Positions 1-12,900 of a stretch of DNA of 64,000 nucleotides are shown here, piece by piece; the stretch's first letter is position 1, and every line of letters starts with the position of its first letter. Source of the stretch: Ampelocalamus luodianensis (lineage: Eukaryota; Streptophyta; Magnoliopsida; Poales; Poaceae); NCBI GenBank assembly GCA_036346255.1, contig CM070620.1, positions 17,348,671-17,412,670 on the forward strand. Reading direction: 5' to 3'. The notes beneath the pieces were generated by a model that was not told the origin of the DNA, made no database searches, and worked only from the letters and a program-made list of their open reading frames with translations. A program made the translations under genes and the position numbers.

Positions 1-17
1 ACCTAATTCTTTTGCAG

Positions 18-337
18 TTCCTGATGTGACTAAGTCAACATGGCAATCGCTTGCTGTGGAGAGTGAGCTTCCAGTTCTTGTTGAGTTCTGGGCTTCGTGG
101 TGCGGACCATGCAAAATAATGGATCCTGTCATTGGCAAACTTTCAAAGGAGTATGAAGGGAAGCTGAAATGCTACAAGCTCAACACTGATGAAAACCCCG
201 ACATAGCAACCCAGTTTGGCATCCGGAGCATCCCTACCATGATGATATTCAAGAACGGTGAGAAGAAAGACTTGGTGATTGGTGCTGTGCCGGAGAGCAC
301 CCTCGTCACCTGCATCGAGAAATATGTAGAGAGGTGA
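18..337 (+). CDS. TRXM: Thioredoxin m-type, chloroplast, last exon (partial)
   Basis: This is the 3' terminal exon of a gene whose upstream exons, including the transit peptide, lie outside the window. A pyrimidine-rich tract ending in CAG at 15-17 gives the acceptor, and the frame runs from PDVTKSTW to a TGA at 335-337. The roughly 105 visible residues cover nearly the whole thioredoxin fold: FWASWCGPCK carries the redox-active WCGPC, followed by the NTDENPDIATQFGIRSIPT segment with the conserved cis-proline and a C-terminal helix ending IEKYVER. m-type thioredoxins are reduced by ferredoxin-thioredoxin reductase in the chloroplast stroma and pass electrons to target enzymes. The m-type assignment rests on the WCGPC context and the ENPD/GIRSIPT signature. 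It looks bacterial because the family is of cyanobacterial descent, and the intron boundary confirms a plant gene. Confidence 0.93.
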
Positions 338-843
338 AAATCAAATTGAAGATTTTCTAGGCAGCTAGCCTTCAACTTTTATGCCAGGATGGATATATAT
401 CATCGTCATTGAACCCTTATATGGTAGTTGTATGTAGATAATAATGCGAAAACCTCCGATAAATGCAATTCAAGTCTGAGAGGTCTTCTGGATGAAAGGC
501 ACAAAGGTTGCTTTAGTCTAGCCTAAGTTTCCATTTTTCATTCGTTGTGTTGTATATAGTATATGTAGATTTGCCAAATCATATTCGATCTAATGGTCCT
601 TCTGAGAATCTCCATCAGATTTTGTTGGGCTGAATTAATGAATCAGAATCTGTCACCGAATGTCATTGTCGTGATGATTTTGTGGATGAATGTTGATCAG
701 GCATTTCCTCGTGTGTGCATGGTTAAAAGCATAAATCTGTATCTCTTTGAGCTGGGCCTTGCAAGTTGCAAGTACCAACTATCAGCTGGCGTAAGAAAAA
801 GAACTCGTACCTCGGACCGAGGGCTTTATCGCCTGTTTGGCCA
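338..843 (+). other. Thioredoxin 3' UTR and spacer
   Basis: AT-rich sequence following the thioredoxin stop. It probably holds the 3' UTR and polyadenylation region. The 99-codon frame starting at 593 shows no recognisable domain and runs into the hAT MITE that follows, so I do not call it a gene. Confidence 0.5.
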
Positions 844-851
844 GGTGGAAG

Positions 852-1125
852 TAGACCTGTTCAGACCCGGGCCGGGTTTTGGTCGAGCCTGAAAAAAATC
901 CGATCTTGAATGGGCAGACTTGAGTCCGGCTCAAAAATTGTTTTTTCTCGTAAAATAATATTCTTTTTAATTATTTTTTGAATAAAAATCAATATTTAAT
1001 TCATTTTCATAATAAAATAGTTCTTATTATTTTTATTCCCATTGTTGGGCTTTGGGCCGAACATCAAGGTTCGATCCTAAAAAAATCAGGTCAAGCTCAG
1101 GCTGAACCGCCCATAAACAGGTCTA
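852..1125. mobile_element. Short non-autonomous hAT element (MITE) with 8-bp TSD
   Basis: The ends are inverted repeats, TAGACCTGTTCA on the left and the complement of TGAACAGGTCTA with one mismatch on the right. They are flanked by a perfect 8-bp direct repeat GGTGGAAG at 844-851 and 1126-1133. An 8-bp duplication and TA-rich 12-bp termini fit the hAT superfamily. The GC-rich subterminal segments (GGCCGGG, AGGTCAAGCTCAGG) also form a loose inverted repeat. No coding capacity. Confidence 0.85.
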
Positions 1126-1284
1126 GGTGGAAGCATCCAATAAGTAAAGATTTTTTTTGTTATCATGGGATTTGTTAATCACCACGTAAATGTTTCTCAA
1201 AAAAGTAGGTACGCTCTGGGCCTTAGATTTGCTTGTGAGATTTTTGCTCGAATTCCTGTACCGTTCATATTTCAAAATCTAACC

Positions 1285-1448
1285 TTGGCCACGCCACGTG
1301 GCGTGACAAATAACATTGTCATACCACAAGATAAGTTCTGCATTGAGCCAAAAACTAACATGTTTTGCCAAATTAGTGGAGTGGCATGGTTTGGCCACAC
1401 AGAATTGATGATGTGGTAGTGTGTATTTGTCACGCTACGCCTGGCCAA
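1285..1448. repeat. Short TIR element, about 164 bp
   Basis: Left end TTGGCCACGCCACGTGGCGTGACAAATA-like sequence is mirrored on the right by TATTTGTCACGCTACGCCTGGCCAA, giving an inverted repeat of about 25 bp with a few mismatches. No clear target duplication was found, so the superfamily is undecided. It probably forms a hairpin. Confidence 0.55.
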
Positions 1449-1599
1449 AATAGTCATATTTGCAAATAAAATTAGTGAATGGTTATTAATAAACGAACGT
1501 TCAAGTCCGGACAGGTTATCCCCCACAATAGTGAGCTCTAGGTCGATGGCAAATGAACGTCCATGACTTGGAGTTAAGCTCATCGAGCAGGCTAATGTA

Positions 1600-2400
1600 A
1601 GGATAAAGTATTGTAAAAGTTTTGTGATAATCGTTTAGTCACACACATTCAGAAGTGTGTCAGACGGACATTATAAACTAATTATCTCGTGTGGGTCAAG
1701 TTATACAACCTCTGCAGAGTGTAAAACTATTCGAATAGCCGTGCTCACGGTTAAGGACAGGCAAGATGCATTTTCACATAGTAGATTTTAGTTTTAATTT
1801 CAAAAGAGCAAATTTGGGAAACCAGGAGCAGTTGAGGCTCTCGGGTAGTTTTCTGGCAGCCAGAGCCAGTTGGGCAGCTAGAGCCCTATCTTGTGAACCT
1901 TGACAGTTAGAACCTTTATACTAGTGGTTGGTAGGTAGAACCTCCACCAGTGATGCAATTAATTTATTTATCGAAACTATTTGTGCTTTATGAAAAATGT
2001 TTAAACTTTAAATATTGCTTTGTGCAAAAGAACCCTGTAAGCCTCATTTGTTAAAACTATGCATATGCATTTTTCTAAGACTCACAAAGTACTTCATGTA
2101 CTCACATACTACACTCAACAAATCTCAGGAATCTTCAATGATGCCGTGGACGACTATGACTTCTACGCTTGTGGCTTGGACAAAGGATACCTGGAGTACT
2201 AGGTTGCGCTCCCCAGTCGAGTGCTGGTGGGTAATTTGATGGGTCACCACTTGAAGTTTAATCTTTACATTTCCGCTGCTGTAAGACTCAAGGTTTTTTT
2301 GACATCTTTTGTATTAAGTGGCCATAAGGCCAATACTCAGTTATTTATTAATATTATTATGTGATTCGAACATGTTATCAATGATGTAATTGTATGCACT
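1600..2400 (+). mobile_element. Ty3/gypsy LTR fragment
   Basis: The run ACCTCTGCAGAGTGT, then GAATAGCCGTG.TCACGG and a GACAAAGGATACCTGGAGTACTAGGTTG stretch, resembles the LTR of a common class of grass gypsy elements. Neither a paired LTR nor a target duplication was found, so this is a fragment. The short frame at 2015-2239 is within it and is not a gene. Confidence 0.5.
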
Positions 2401-2410
2401 AGCTACTAAT

Positions 2411-5400
2411 TCAGAAACTGGTGCAAGAAATACATAGGTTTTCGGATTCAGAAATCCGGATCCCGACATGCAGTCCAGTGGTTACCGATACCATCGAACC
2501 TTGAACGTTTCTTTTTCCTCCGAGAATGTCACTTGTGAACTTCTTCACCTCTGCCTCGGCATGATGAAAGATACCAACAATTTGCGTTGGACCCGGCCTA
2601 ATAATTCGTCGTGCAAGTGGGCACGGCGTGCATGAATGAATATCCTGCGCGACAGATGATCGACCTGACAGAAACCAACCGATGTGGCGTTGGATGCGTG
2701 CTGTATCGCCGCGCTGAGTTGGGCCGCGCAACCTTCGGTCCCCTCCCCTGGTGTAACTAGGCAGGCACGACGTTGGTTTTGCGCCATTAGCATCAGGCCG
2801 GCTATTATCTCTGCCGCATTGATCACGCACGCACTCACACAGCTGCTGCATTGCAGACTTGCGGTATGCGGCTTCTGCATGAGTATGGCCTTGTTGCTGC
2901 TTTGCTTGTGTTGGAGTTGATATGATCAAATGAACAGTTGGCGGGCAATCAGCTCACGTTAACAAACATGTCTGCCAGTAAATTAAATTTTTCTAATAAA
3001 GAACAAAACATAAAGCTCAGATTTATTTTGAACACATCACCGAGCAAGTTCATATAAAATAATACAATCAGAATTCAACAACGGAATTTACAACATAAAT
3101 TTTTGCCACAAGAATAAATCATCGACATAATCACAAAGTCCTCTACAAGAATACTTTACAATCTCAGGTAAAGCGGTAAAATCAAACTTAGAATTAAATT
3201 ACAATATGAATCCTTTACACACAAAATTAAAACATTAATGCAAACTCAGAAAGTTATTCGGAAACTACAATATGAATTTAAAAGTAATAATGCAACACTG
3301 TTACATTCTCAAATGGATTACATGAATTCATTGCAAGCAAAAGTGACGTATTAATACAAGCACAGGATTAATTACAATAATGATTTACAACAGATCAAAA
3401 TAAAAATAACAACTTTGAGTAAATTACGAAAGAATAAAATGAAATCTTGCATCGCATGTCGCTAAAGCCTTCCTTGCATCCTTCTACATATATCGCCAGT
3501 CGTCAAAACCATTCTTCGGCCAATCCGAATACCCTGCACACATTTTCCGCAAAGACCAAAAGATCAGCCGCAGACCAAAATCAATAAACTAAAGTTAGGA
3601 GTAGAGAAGAATTGTTGTCAGATTTGGAAAATCATTGAAATTCCTAGACCAACCTAAGTTAGTCAGCACCATCTCACTTCCAGTGGGTCTCATCACCCGG
3701 TAATTTTAGAATCCGACACCCACAACACCGACTTATCTCAACCGTAGAAAATCCGACATTGCCTATGGAACAATGGCTTATTTCGCATTACCAACTTACC
3801 GTCTGCAGTAGAAAAGCCAAAGAATAGTACAAAGAACTCTCCATGGATCAAAAGGTCCTTAACTAAACATTCCTATGTGAGAGTGAATAGGATAAGGAGA
3901 GAGCAAATAAGTCATGCACAGGCCTAGAGAAATGCCCAGCCCAAATGCACCTCCCCTTAAGCTTCTCCCTCACATAAGACATAACCCATCCCCAGCAAGA
4001 GCATAAGCTGCCTCACAAAGCTAACAAGCCAAGCCAGCTCCACCAAGCTCCTCATCTCTTCCCACAACCGAGAGCAACCAAAGAAGAACAAACAAGCCAA
4101 GCACTGCCAACCAACAAAGCCAAAACCACAAGCCTATCCCACTGCCTCCACAAGGCAAGGCAAAAGCAAGAGCAAGCCACCAACCTCATCAAGCATCACC
4201 CACCACATCACTGCCTCAACATTTAAAGCCAAGCAGAGAGCAACCGGAGAAGGGGAGCAAAGGAGACGGGAAGACCGACAGAGCCAGGACGACAAGCGAC
4301 GACTAAAACCGACAACAACCAACGGAGACAGCGCCAAGCCGATAAGAACAAAGAGGGACCAAAGCAACCAAAGGGAGCACCGGAGAACACCTTGACCACC
4401 ACCGCGGCCATTATCGCCACCACTGCCCATCCATATCCCAGATCCGACTAAGCCATAGAGGTAACCACCATTCTTTTCCACACTTCCATTTTGCCCAAGC
4501 CGAACCCATCAATAGCAGCATTATCATCAACAACCCACAATAGCCCACCATTTACCCCTCTATCTTTTTGTCCCAAAAATGAACCCCCGGTATGAACTAC
4601 ACATTTCGAAGAGCACATGCAACAATCACAGTAGCATTAGCATCATCCACAAATCCATCTCAGAGCGGGGGGGAGGGGGCGAGGTCAAGGGAGAGTAGAG
4701 TAGTAATACCTCAGTGCATAGGCGACAACATCACCACAGACACAACCCACTCCATCACCATTATTCATGCATGAACATCAAGCAACAGAAATCAGTAAAG
4801 AAATCAACTCAAAAGAAAAAAAACCGATTTAACAGAAAAGGAAATAAAAAGGGGAAACCGGGTAAGAGCAAGCCACAAAACCGGCGAGCGAGCCGAGGGG
4901 GGAGCGCACGCGTAAGTGAAGCGGGCTGGAGGCTCAAGGCCGAACCAGCAGCAGGACGAGTAGGCGAGGGCCGGCGGCCGCAGGCCAGGCCGGGCCGAGC
5001 CAGCTGGCGCACGGACCGAAAGCACAGAGGAGGCACGGCCGGGCAGAACCAGGGGAGAGGACAAGCGGCGCGCGATCGAGCGAGCCGGAGTCGAGCTCGC
5101 AGGCCGAGCCGCATGCAGGAAGACCAGGGCGCGCAAGGGAGCTGGGTGCGGGCAGGCGAGGCCAAGCCGGCGGCCGCAGCGCAGGGCCGAGGGCAGCACC
5201 AGGGGCAAGCGGCACCATGAGCCACTTCCGGCGGGAGCAAAAAGCACCAGGGAGAAGCAGTAGAGAAAGAGGGCGGGACCTCACGAGGCCCCTACCCCAG
5301 AGCCGTTGGATTAGGAGGGGAGAAGGATGAGTGGTGGATGATTCTTCTTTTGGGGCCATTGGATTCAAGAAGAGGGAGGGAATGAGTGGAGATGAGGGAG

Positions 5401-6640
5401 GGGCCTCTCCTTGGGGAGAGTGAGGCCTCGTCCCAGAAGATTTTTTTTCCACCAGGGAGGCGTTCGGCCGGATGGGTAGGAAAGAGAAAGGAAAGAATAA
5501 GATACAGATAGAGAAAGAAATTAGGTGGGGAAAGGGGATTTGGTGAAAAAGGGTAGGAGAATAAGAAAATAAGAGGGGATTAAGTAAAAGGTAAATTTTA
5601 GGGGAGGATTGGTAGCAGTCGTAGTAATTTTAGCAGTATATTGATCACTACAGGTGATAAGCGTTGGCGCTGTGAAATTTCTAGACCAAACGCATTTAAA
5701 TAAGCCACGTATGAATACACAGCAGTAGATTGTCAGTATAAAATAAAAAGCAGAAAAATGGATAAAATTTATCAAAGATTTTATAAATAAATTAGTCATC
5801 GATAAAACTCATTAGATTAAATAAATAATCTGAGGCGTTAGAAAAAAAATAGCAGTAGGGCAACCGGTGAAACAAAAGCCGGGAAAAATACATAAAATTA
5901 ATCCGAGTCTATATAACGAAATTAATCACCGATAGAACTCCCTAACTTAAATAAATAATCTGATGTGCTAGAAAATAATTTAAGCAACACCGGCATAAAA
6001 TCGATCATGCATTTTTGCATGCGTAAAAATTAAATAAACCTAGTTGCATGCAAGTACGTGTAGTAACTTTATTTGTCACGCGATAAAACCCGAAGATAGG
6101 CAACTAGCAATCCTAAAGCCAGTAGACCATAGAACGACCGCAGTTGGGAGTGCTAACCTAATAGGGGTCCAAAAAATGTTATAAAAATTAAAATCTGCTG
6201 ACCAAGAAAATCATTTAATTAATGTACACCTAGTAGCACCCAAATGCCACTAAGTATTTACTTATTTATTTATTATTCGCGCTGTCGTATAAATTGCAGC
6301 AGACGAACCAACGCAGGCAGGAGTAGCTGATACCGATTTTTTTCGACGCTAATCTTTTCTACGACTACGAATGCAAGCTTATCTCTTGAACATAAATATA
6401 GTTATATTAAATGTAAACTACATATTACTGTGTCATATATGTACATGCATCAAAACTATATCTCAAAATTAAATCAGATAAAAGAGATAAAGTTGAAAGA
6501 GATGAGAAAAGAGTTAATATTATGGCTAGTAAAAGGGGCCCATGGCAAGAAAGAGATAAGGGAAGAGGTGAGACTATTTACATATGGTTAATATATAAAG
6601 ATCAACAAAATTCTCACCTGGATAAGGGGCTGTAATTTAA
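2411..6640 (-). other. Gene-free, retrotransposon-derived stretch
   Basis: No gene is recognised. The segment alternates AT-rich DNA (2940-3640), purine-rich low-complexity DNA (3900-4600) and very GC-rich DNA (4860-5460) in which long frames are open in several phases at once. Two related copies of about 90 bp (around 5755-5855 and 5885-5985) share an ATAAATAATCTGA.G core. The composition resembles LTR and untranslated parts of large grass retrotransposons. A 172-codon frame on the minus strand at 2411-2929 has no recognisable domain. Confidence 0.35.
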
Positions 6641-7480
6641 GTGCCAACCATTTTCTCGTTTTGACGAGAAATGCTACTTTGTTACGTGACTATACTCTCC
6701 ACATTAGGTAAGTATTATAGTGTGAGTATATGATGAAGGTGAAACTCATGACCGGTAAGAAAAGTCCAGAAGTGGGGATCCAAAGAGTTATAGTAGCGTA
6801 CGGTGGAGTGTTAGGTGGCGGAGAGTCCGGCCCAACTAACATTACAGGAACTCGGTAGATGGTGGGGTTAGCACCAACGGAAAGTAATGGGTGGAGACTT
6901 ATTCACGTAACTTGAAAAACGTTCTGTGTTCTGATCTCAAACTCGCATCAAAGGAAATACAGGGGATCCAATTCAAAGAGAGCTTAGAGTAGTTACGGGT
7001 AATGTGGTACAAGCCTACGCAGTGCTAAATAAAATCATGAATTCATGCATGTCTCCTGTATTGAAGTCTACGCGAACCACTGGGGGTATATCTTCTCTCC
7101 GAGTGATTAGTAGTCTTTTCAGTATTAAAATCCGCCACCTAAATTTTTGATGAGTTATTTATTTTCAGAAAAAGAGATGATCTAGAAAGTGTGATAACGA
7201 ACAGAGATGAGTCATCCAGTGCATTCTTTAGCTATTAATGCTTGCTGAGTACACTAGTGCTCAACCTTACTATTATTCTCCTTTATTAGATCCTAGTCTG
7301 GCTGAAAACTATCCCTAGTGGGACAAAGAACCCGATGAGACCATAAGAGACGAGTGCGCTGACTACGAGGAGCAGGACGAGGTGGACACCATATTTGGTG
7401 CATGGGACAAGTAGACGACCAGTGGAGCATGGCAGGTAAGCGAGGGGATTTAGTCCCATTTTGCTGTTGTAAATTACTAC
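6640..7480 (+). mobile_element. Second gypsy LTR-like fragment
   Basis: The segment has the layout of the same broad class of grass gypsy LTR as that at 1600-2400: GGTGGCGGAGAGTCCGG, a TGTTCTGATCTCAAACTCGCATC stretch, then TTGCTGAGTAC followed by a tract ending CATGGGACAAGTAGACGACC. No partner LTR or duplication was found. Confidence 0.45.
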
Positions 7481-8182
7481 CTGATAGTTAATATTTTAAA
7501 AGTTTGATTACGCGTATCCCAAAACGACATTAGAGAGAGAGAGAGCAATTGAGATAAAAGTTTCCCAATTAATCGCTGGCGGCAACAATCGTGCCGTGAT
7601 CAACATGAGTGCCGCAAGAAGTGTCAGACAGCCCAGAAAGGCACAAACTGCTGGTCGTCGTAGGACTGTGTGAAATGCACGCTTAGCACTACCTTGTTGC
7701 TGTAGCAGGATCGCTCGCGAGAAGTGGCGAACAAGTTCAATAAAGCGCATCTGAAAATGCGGTGGTGCGCGGCCGCTGCGCGTGACGCGGCCATGGCGCT
7801 GTGCTGATCTTATCGGGCCTCCCATCCGGAACAACCGGATCGCGTCCCCTGCCAATGTTAGCGTAGTAGAAATATTTTGTACGCAAGTGCGAATTATCTC
7901 TCGGCGTTTATGCGAAGAAATAAATTTGATGATTGAGAAGATAAGATCTCCACGTCGCAACAAACACGAGAATCTTGACATTACGTGTGCATGCAGGAGA
8001 AGAGTTGCGTTTGTTATATAGAGGGGGGCAGACTAATTTGTTGTTTCCACTTGCCTTTTTTTTCGTTCAATTTGTTTGCCTTCTGTAGCTCACAATTTGA
8101 CCAATTTTTTTATTTTTACAAGCAACATTTTGATCCTTTCGGATCATGGGTGGTACTAAAGGATTATCATATGTTCACTATG
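7481..8182. other. No gene recognised
   Basis: Contains a short GA repeat near 7530-7545 and a 157-codon minus-strand frame (7508-7981) that resembles no family I know and has no promoter or splice context. Confidence 0.4.
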
Positions 8183-8190
8183 CTATCATG

Positions 8191-9246
8191 TAGGGTGAAA
8201 ACGGATCGGATAGTTTCCGACTTATGCGGACGGAAACGGGTTCGGATTATCTCGGATCGGATTTTCCCCAGATAATTTTTGTATCGAAAACGAAATCGGA
8301 TTAATACGGCGGTCATGCTATCCGGTGGATACGAAAACGAATATGAATTATCCGGGTTTCAACCCAAAAGAGGAAAGGAGATTTTAATTGATTTTCGAAT
8401 TTCAGAAAATGCAACAAATCAAATAGTCTTTTAGAAAATAGCAACTAGAGTTAAAAAATTCTAGAAAAAATCACAGAATTCCTTGAATTATTTTTAAGTT
8501 AATAAAATTAATTCCAACTCAAAGTTGGTTTTTATTTTTTGTATATAAATTATTTTTAATTTCTAAAAATAGGAAAAACCTTTTTTTAAACCCAAAAAAT
8601 CATTAAATTAATTAAAAATTTCTTTTTCAATTCAAATCCAATAAAATCCCAGAAAACTCAATAAATTTAATTTTTGACATTAAAAACTAGAAAATTAAAT
8701 AATTGACTATATTTTATTATTATTTCCTTTTTAACGAGGAAAACTCTTTTAAATCTCAGAAAATCCAATAAAATAGTAACTTTATTAATTTTATTTTTGG
8801 TAACATACTTTGGGATGTTACAGTCATTTGCGTATAGATTAACCATCCAGCCTAATCAATGTTAGTGTGAACTAAGTTTTATGTATGTGATGAACTAAGT
8901 GTGAATGCATGATGACTTGTGACTTTGTGAGTTATGACTTATGAGCTAAATATGGTAAACTAAGTGTTATGTTTATGATGAATTAGTTAATGCAGCTTGC
9001 TAGTGCCAACGTTATGTGTAGTTGCTAAAAATATGAACAATTCATGAATGTTTGCATCAAATAAATTAATTATATGTTTTCATTAATTTCTGGCATACAA
9101 TTTAAAGGGTTTTCATGTTCCGGAAAATATCCGCGACTGTATTCGATATTATTCATATTCGTATCTATATCTGGATCTAGAAAAAAAAATGAAAGCAAAT
9201 ATGGCATATCCATTATCCGTCTGTATCCGATCCGTTTTCACCCCTA
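8191..9246. mobile_element. hAT-type TIR element, non-autonomous, with nested LTR piece
   Basis: The left end TAGGGTGAAAACGGATCGG and the complement of the right end (TAGGGGTGAAAACGGATCGG) match over about 22 bp apart from one G. The flanks are CTATCATG (8183-8190) and CTATTATG (9247-9254), an 8-bp duplication with one mismatch, as expected for hAT. The interior has repeated subterminal CGGATAT-like motifs and an inserted fragment of an LTR (see the entry at 8360-8824). There is no transposase. Confidence 0.8.
8360..8824 (-). mobile_element. Gypsy LTR 5' end fragment nested in the hAT element
   Basis: Read on the minus strand the segment begins TGTAACATCCCAAAG, the start typical of many grass gypsy LTRs, and continues as AT-rich LTR-like sequence. 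It stops where hAT subterminal sequence resumes near 8360. Only part of one LTR is present. Confidence 0.5.
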
Positions 9247-9254
9247 CTATTATG

Positions 9255-9780
9255 TAGAGTGGATAAGGCAGGGTAACTTAACTATGATTCAAGTCTAGCA
9301 CCATCATTTGTCTATCTCATGATGTTGAAACATGACCTAGTCAAAAATGAAAACAAAATAAAATATGGCAGATTTGAGCGCTGATATTTTTTAGGAAGTA
9401 AAATTGAATTTTCTGACCGTTGGATACGGCTGTTGATGTTGGTCTCATCGACGAAAATTTTACTTATCTCGAAAATAAGGCGTTCCACACCGCAAAGAAT
9501 CTAAGAAGCAGATCACCCACCAAACAAGGAGAAAAGCGTCTAAGAAAAAAAAAAAGCGTCTAAGAAAACAAAGAAGAAAAGCAGAGCAGCCGCTTTCCTT
9601 TGGCTGCGAAACTACCCCCAAGGAAGAAAACCCAAAAAATCTCCTATCCTCTCCTCTCGACGTCGCTCCCATCAAAGGAAGCCGCCCACCTCCCACTTCG
9701 GTTCGGTCTCTGCACCGCCGTTCCATGCCTCCGCGCCTCTCGTTTCTTCTTTATTATATCCCACAACCGCGGCTGACGTC
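9255..9780. other. Spacer upstream of the possible E3 ligase leader exon
   Basis: No gene recognised. From 9600 the sequence becomes pyrimidine-rich and GC-rich (CCTCTCCTCTCGACGTCGC), as plant promoters and leaders often are. Confidence 0.4.
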
Positions 9781-9903
9781 GACGGCGCACCCGTCGACTC
9801 CTCGTCCCTTTCTCTGCGTATTTATCCCGAGTCTCCTCTGCACGGGACCTGCAGAGAGAGAGAGAGAGGGAGGCGGACGTTGGGTGTTCACTGCTAGCTC
9901 AGG
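9781..9903 (+). other. Possible 5' UTR exon of the RMA-type gene
   Basis: A TATTTAT box (about 9819-9825) precedes a GA-rich leader, and GCTAGCTCAG is followed by GTCAGC, a usable donor. The next strong acceptor before the coding ATG at 13690 is TTTTGCAG at about 13600-13607. This would give a leader intron of roughly 3.7 kb. It is inferred from sequence signals only. The leader could belong to an unrelated transcript. Confidence 0.3.
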
Positions 9904-12900
9904 TCAGCCCAATGATTCCCGAGTCGTTAATTCCTCTGTGCTTATTGGTTCTTGGTGATGCCTTGATGTGTGTGATTTTATTTTTTTCTACAAAAGTAGT
10001 TATATTATGTCTGTTTTCATGGTTTATATCTGCAGCTCTGGTTTGGTTTCTTTGGTGCTATGCTGTGCATTTTAGGTGAATTCTTGTGGGTGTGAGTGGA
10101 TGTTTCTATGTGGATGGAAAAGGTTGTAGCTTTGTGTTCTTGAATTGTTCCATTCTCTTTTCAGTATTAGCTACTTGTAAATCATTTAAAAATGATGAAC
10201 ACTTATAGATGAATCGCAATGTGTTTGTTCTTGAGTTTTTTTTTTAGGTTGTTCTTGAGTTTATTACTTTAGTTCTATCGGTGTTCTTCTACCTTGTTGG
10301 TGCAGTTGTTGACAGGATGTAACGACCATTTTTTTTAGGAACACCAAACGTGTTGTACTTCCTTGTTGGCAGGTTGGAAGTTGGAACTCACATTTTTTTA
10401 TCGTCCTCGTCCTAGTTTCTTCATTTCTGCATATGTTGTTTCTGTAGGTTAATCTTTTCATGAACTGTACGTCTCTTGGAAAGAAACCATTCCGGTAGTT
10501 TCTCTGTTCTTGGTTTCGGGGTCTCTAGTGGAAAGAAGAGGGGAAAGGATTAGGATGTTGCTTCACTCTTACACATCGATTGAATCTTGCCGTACACCAA
10601 ATAATGATCTGAGAAGGAATAGTTTTTTTTTCTCATTTGGCCTATCTTTTGAACGGCGTAGAAAATCTAGCCCAACGCCAACGAGATAGTAAATTCGCGA
10701 AACAGTAAAATAGAGCAATGCCGAGAGGGGAAACGATGCACTGGAGATACAGTGCATAGCACTGTTTGACCAGTGCCGACTTGACGTCGCAGGCTGTAAT
10801 AACCGTTAAAAGCATTACAACAGTGCAAAAACGGTGTTGTTTTTTACTGTTTTGTTTATGAATGGTTATTTTTGCTATTTGCTTAAAAAATATATTATTT
10901 TACCTAAAAACTCGAGAAGTAGCGGTTCCTATTTGAACAGTGTTATTATAATTTTTGCTAGATCGAAATGATAGAAATCTGTACAGGTTAAATCGGGGTT
11001 TAGTATTGGTATTAGAGCACACAAAACAATTTGGCATTTGACTTTGATACTAATTAATTAACGGTGTAAACCATCAGAACTTACTGGATCCGTGTGCTTG
11101 GATAGTTTTTTTTTTTTGCTTTCGATCTATCAGAACAGATCAGGCCATCTATCAATGGATTTGAATCATCTTGCTTTTCGTTCATTTCAGCCACGCCTCG
11201 GGATTCCATTAGGAATTTAGGATGCCTGTCAGTTGATCACATCACACTATTGATCAATACTTGATGTGCCAAGGGTGCTCATCAGCCACAGAGACTTAGC
11301 TGAACACCTGTAGGAAAACGACGTGCTTGGAGCTCTGCTTGATAGTCAATGAAATGTGTATAATTATGAAAAGGAGAAGTACTGCATATGGACACACTAG
11401 TTTTGTCAGCACATAAGGCCTGTGCAGCTTTGCTTCTACGGATAGGGGGCTATAAGAGAAAAAAAAATCTCAAAGTTGTTGGCTAAATTATTAATTGTTT
11501 CCCGACCCTATCACAATTCACAAGTTGGAACCATTACCTTCGTTTTTGTTCTTGTCTTCGGCGATCACTAGATATGCTTAAATATGAGTCTTTTGTTGTG
11601 TTCAGTCTTGTTTGAATATGCGTCAAGTGCTCTTTATTCTAATTAGTTCATTATTATTGTGGTCCATATCAGTACCCCGCTTCATCGTTGAATTTTGATT
11701 ATTAGCCTGTAGATAGAATCAATTGACAGGCCAGTCTTTAAACAATATATTACAGCACATTTTTCCTGCCAATTCAGCAAGATCAGGTTGAAGATTATGG
11801 TAGGGACGTGCGAGCTGTCTTCTTCACCATTCGTTGTGCGGTCAATTCTGTTCCATCGGTCTTTTCTTGTTTTTTAAGAACATCTACAGCGGTCCACGTC
11901 ACTTGTTACTAAAGAGTTGTCACATTAGCATTTAGATGACGTGAAGAAGAGACGATGGAGTTGTTTCTAGATGAAAAAATCAGCAAATTGTTAATAACAA
12001 AATACAAGAAACGACTAAATACTCTATTAGAGACTTACTTGTTACTTAAAATGTATTTTGTGGGTCCCACTGTCTCCAAGTAAAATATCCACCAGATCAC
12101 TTATGCAACATAATTTCATTATTGATATGATAAATGAGTCAAAACATGTAGGACACAAAGTTATACTTCATTATTGATCATCAATAATCATGCACACTTA
12201 GAGCAATTGAAGTCTTAGACACAAGCTCAAGAAATAATCTATTGAAAGACTTGTTTCTTTTTATTAGAGCATCTACAACAGTCCACGTCAGCATTTACTA
12301 AGGGGTTGACACATCAGCATTTAGGTGATGTGGAGGAGAGAATGTGAGATTATTTTTAGATGAAGAAACTATCAAATTGTTAATACCAAGACACAGAAAC
12401 AACCAAATACTCTATTGAGACTTACTTATCTAAAAACGCGTTTTGTGAGTCCCACTGTCTTAAAGCAAAATATCCACCAGATCATTTGTGCAGTCTGATT
12501 TTATTATTGATATGATAAATTAGCTAAAACATCTAGGCCACAAAGTTGTACTTCATTATTAATCATCGAGAATCATACACACTTATAGCAATTAAAGTCT
12601 TAGACACAAGCTCAAGAAATAATCTATTGGAAGACTTGTTTTCTTTTTATTAGATGGAGTACTCTCCTCTTAGTACCAAACTAAGAAACAAATTATTATA
12701 GATGCTCTTAGATTGAATACTCTCTCTCCTCTTAGTAACAAGCTAAGAAATAAACTATTGTAGATGCTAACAAAATCAAGGAGTTAATCCGGTCAGTGTT
12801 TCAGTGATCTGGTGGCCTTGTCCAAAATAAAGTCTAGTAGCTACTGGCCACATGTTACTCCGTTAAGAAGTAGATTATAAATGCCAGTTGCTTTCTTCTC

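Noticed and set aside
1..337. Bacterial contamination because of the bacterial-like thioredoxin
   Set aside because: An intron acceptor precedes the exon, and m-type plastid thioredoxins are naturally close to bacterial ones.
2411..2929. 172-codon minus-strand frame
   Set aside because: No domain recognised; overlapping frames exist on both strands.
4714..5452. Several long overlapping frames of 143-172 codons
   Set aside because: The segment is very GC-rich, frames are open on both strands at once, residues are Ala/Arg/Pro/Gly-rich, and no domain or splice context is seen.
7508..7981. 157-codon minus-strand frame with a hydrophobic tail
   Set aside because: No recognised family, no promoter or partner exon, and it lies next to retrotransposon fragments.
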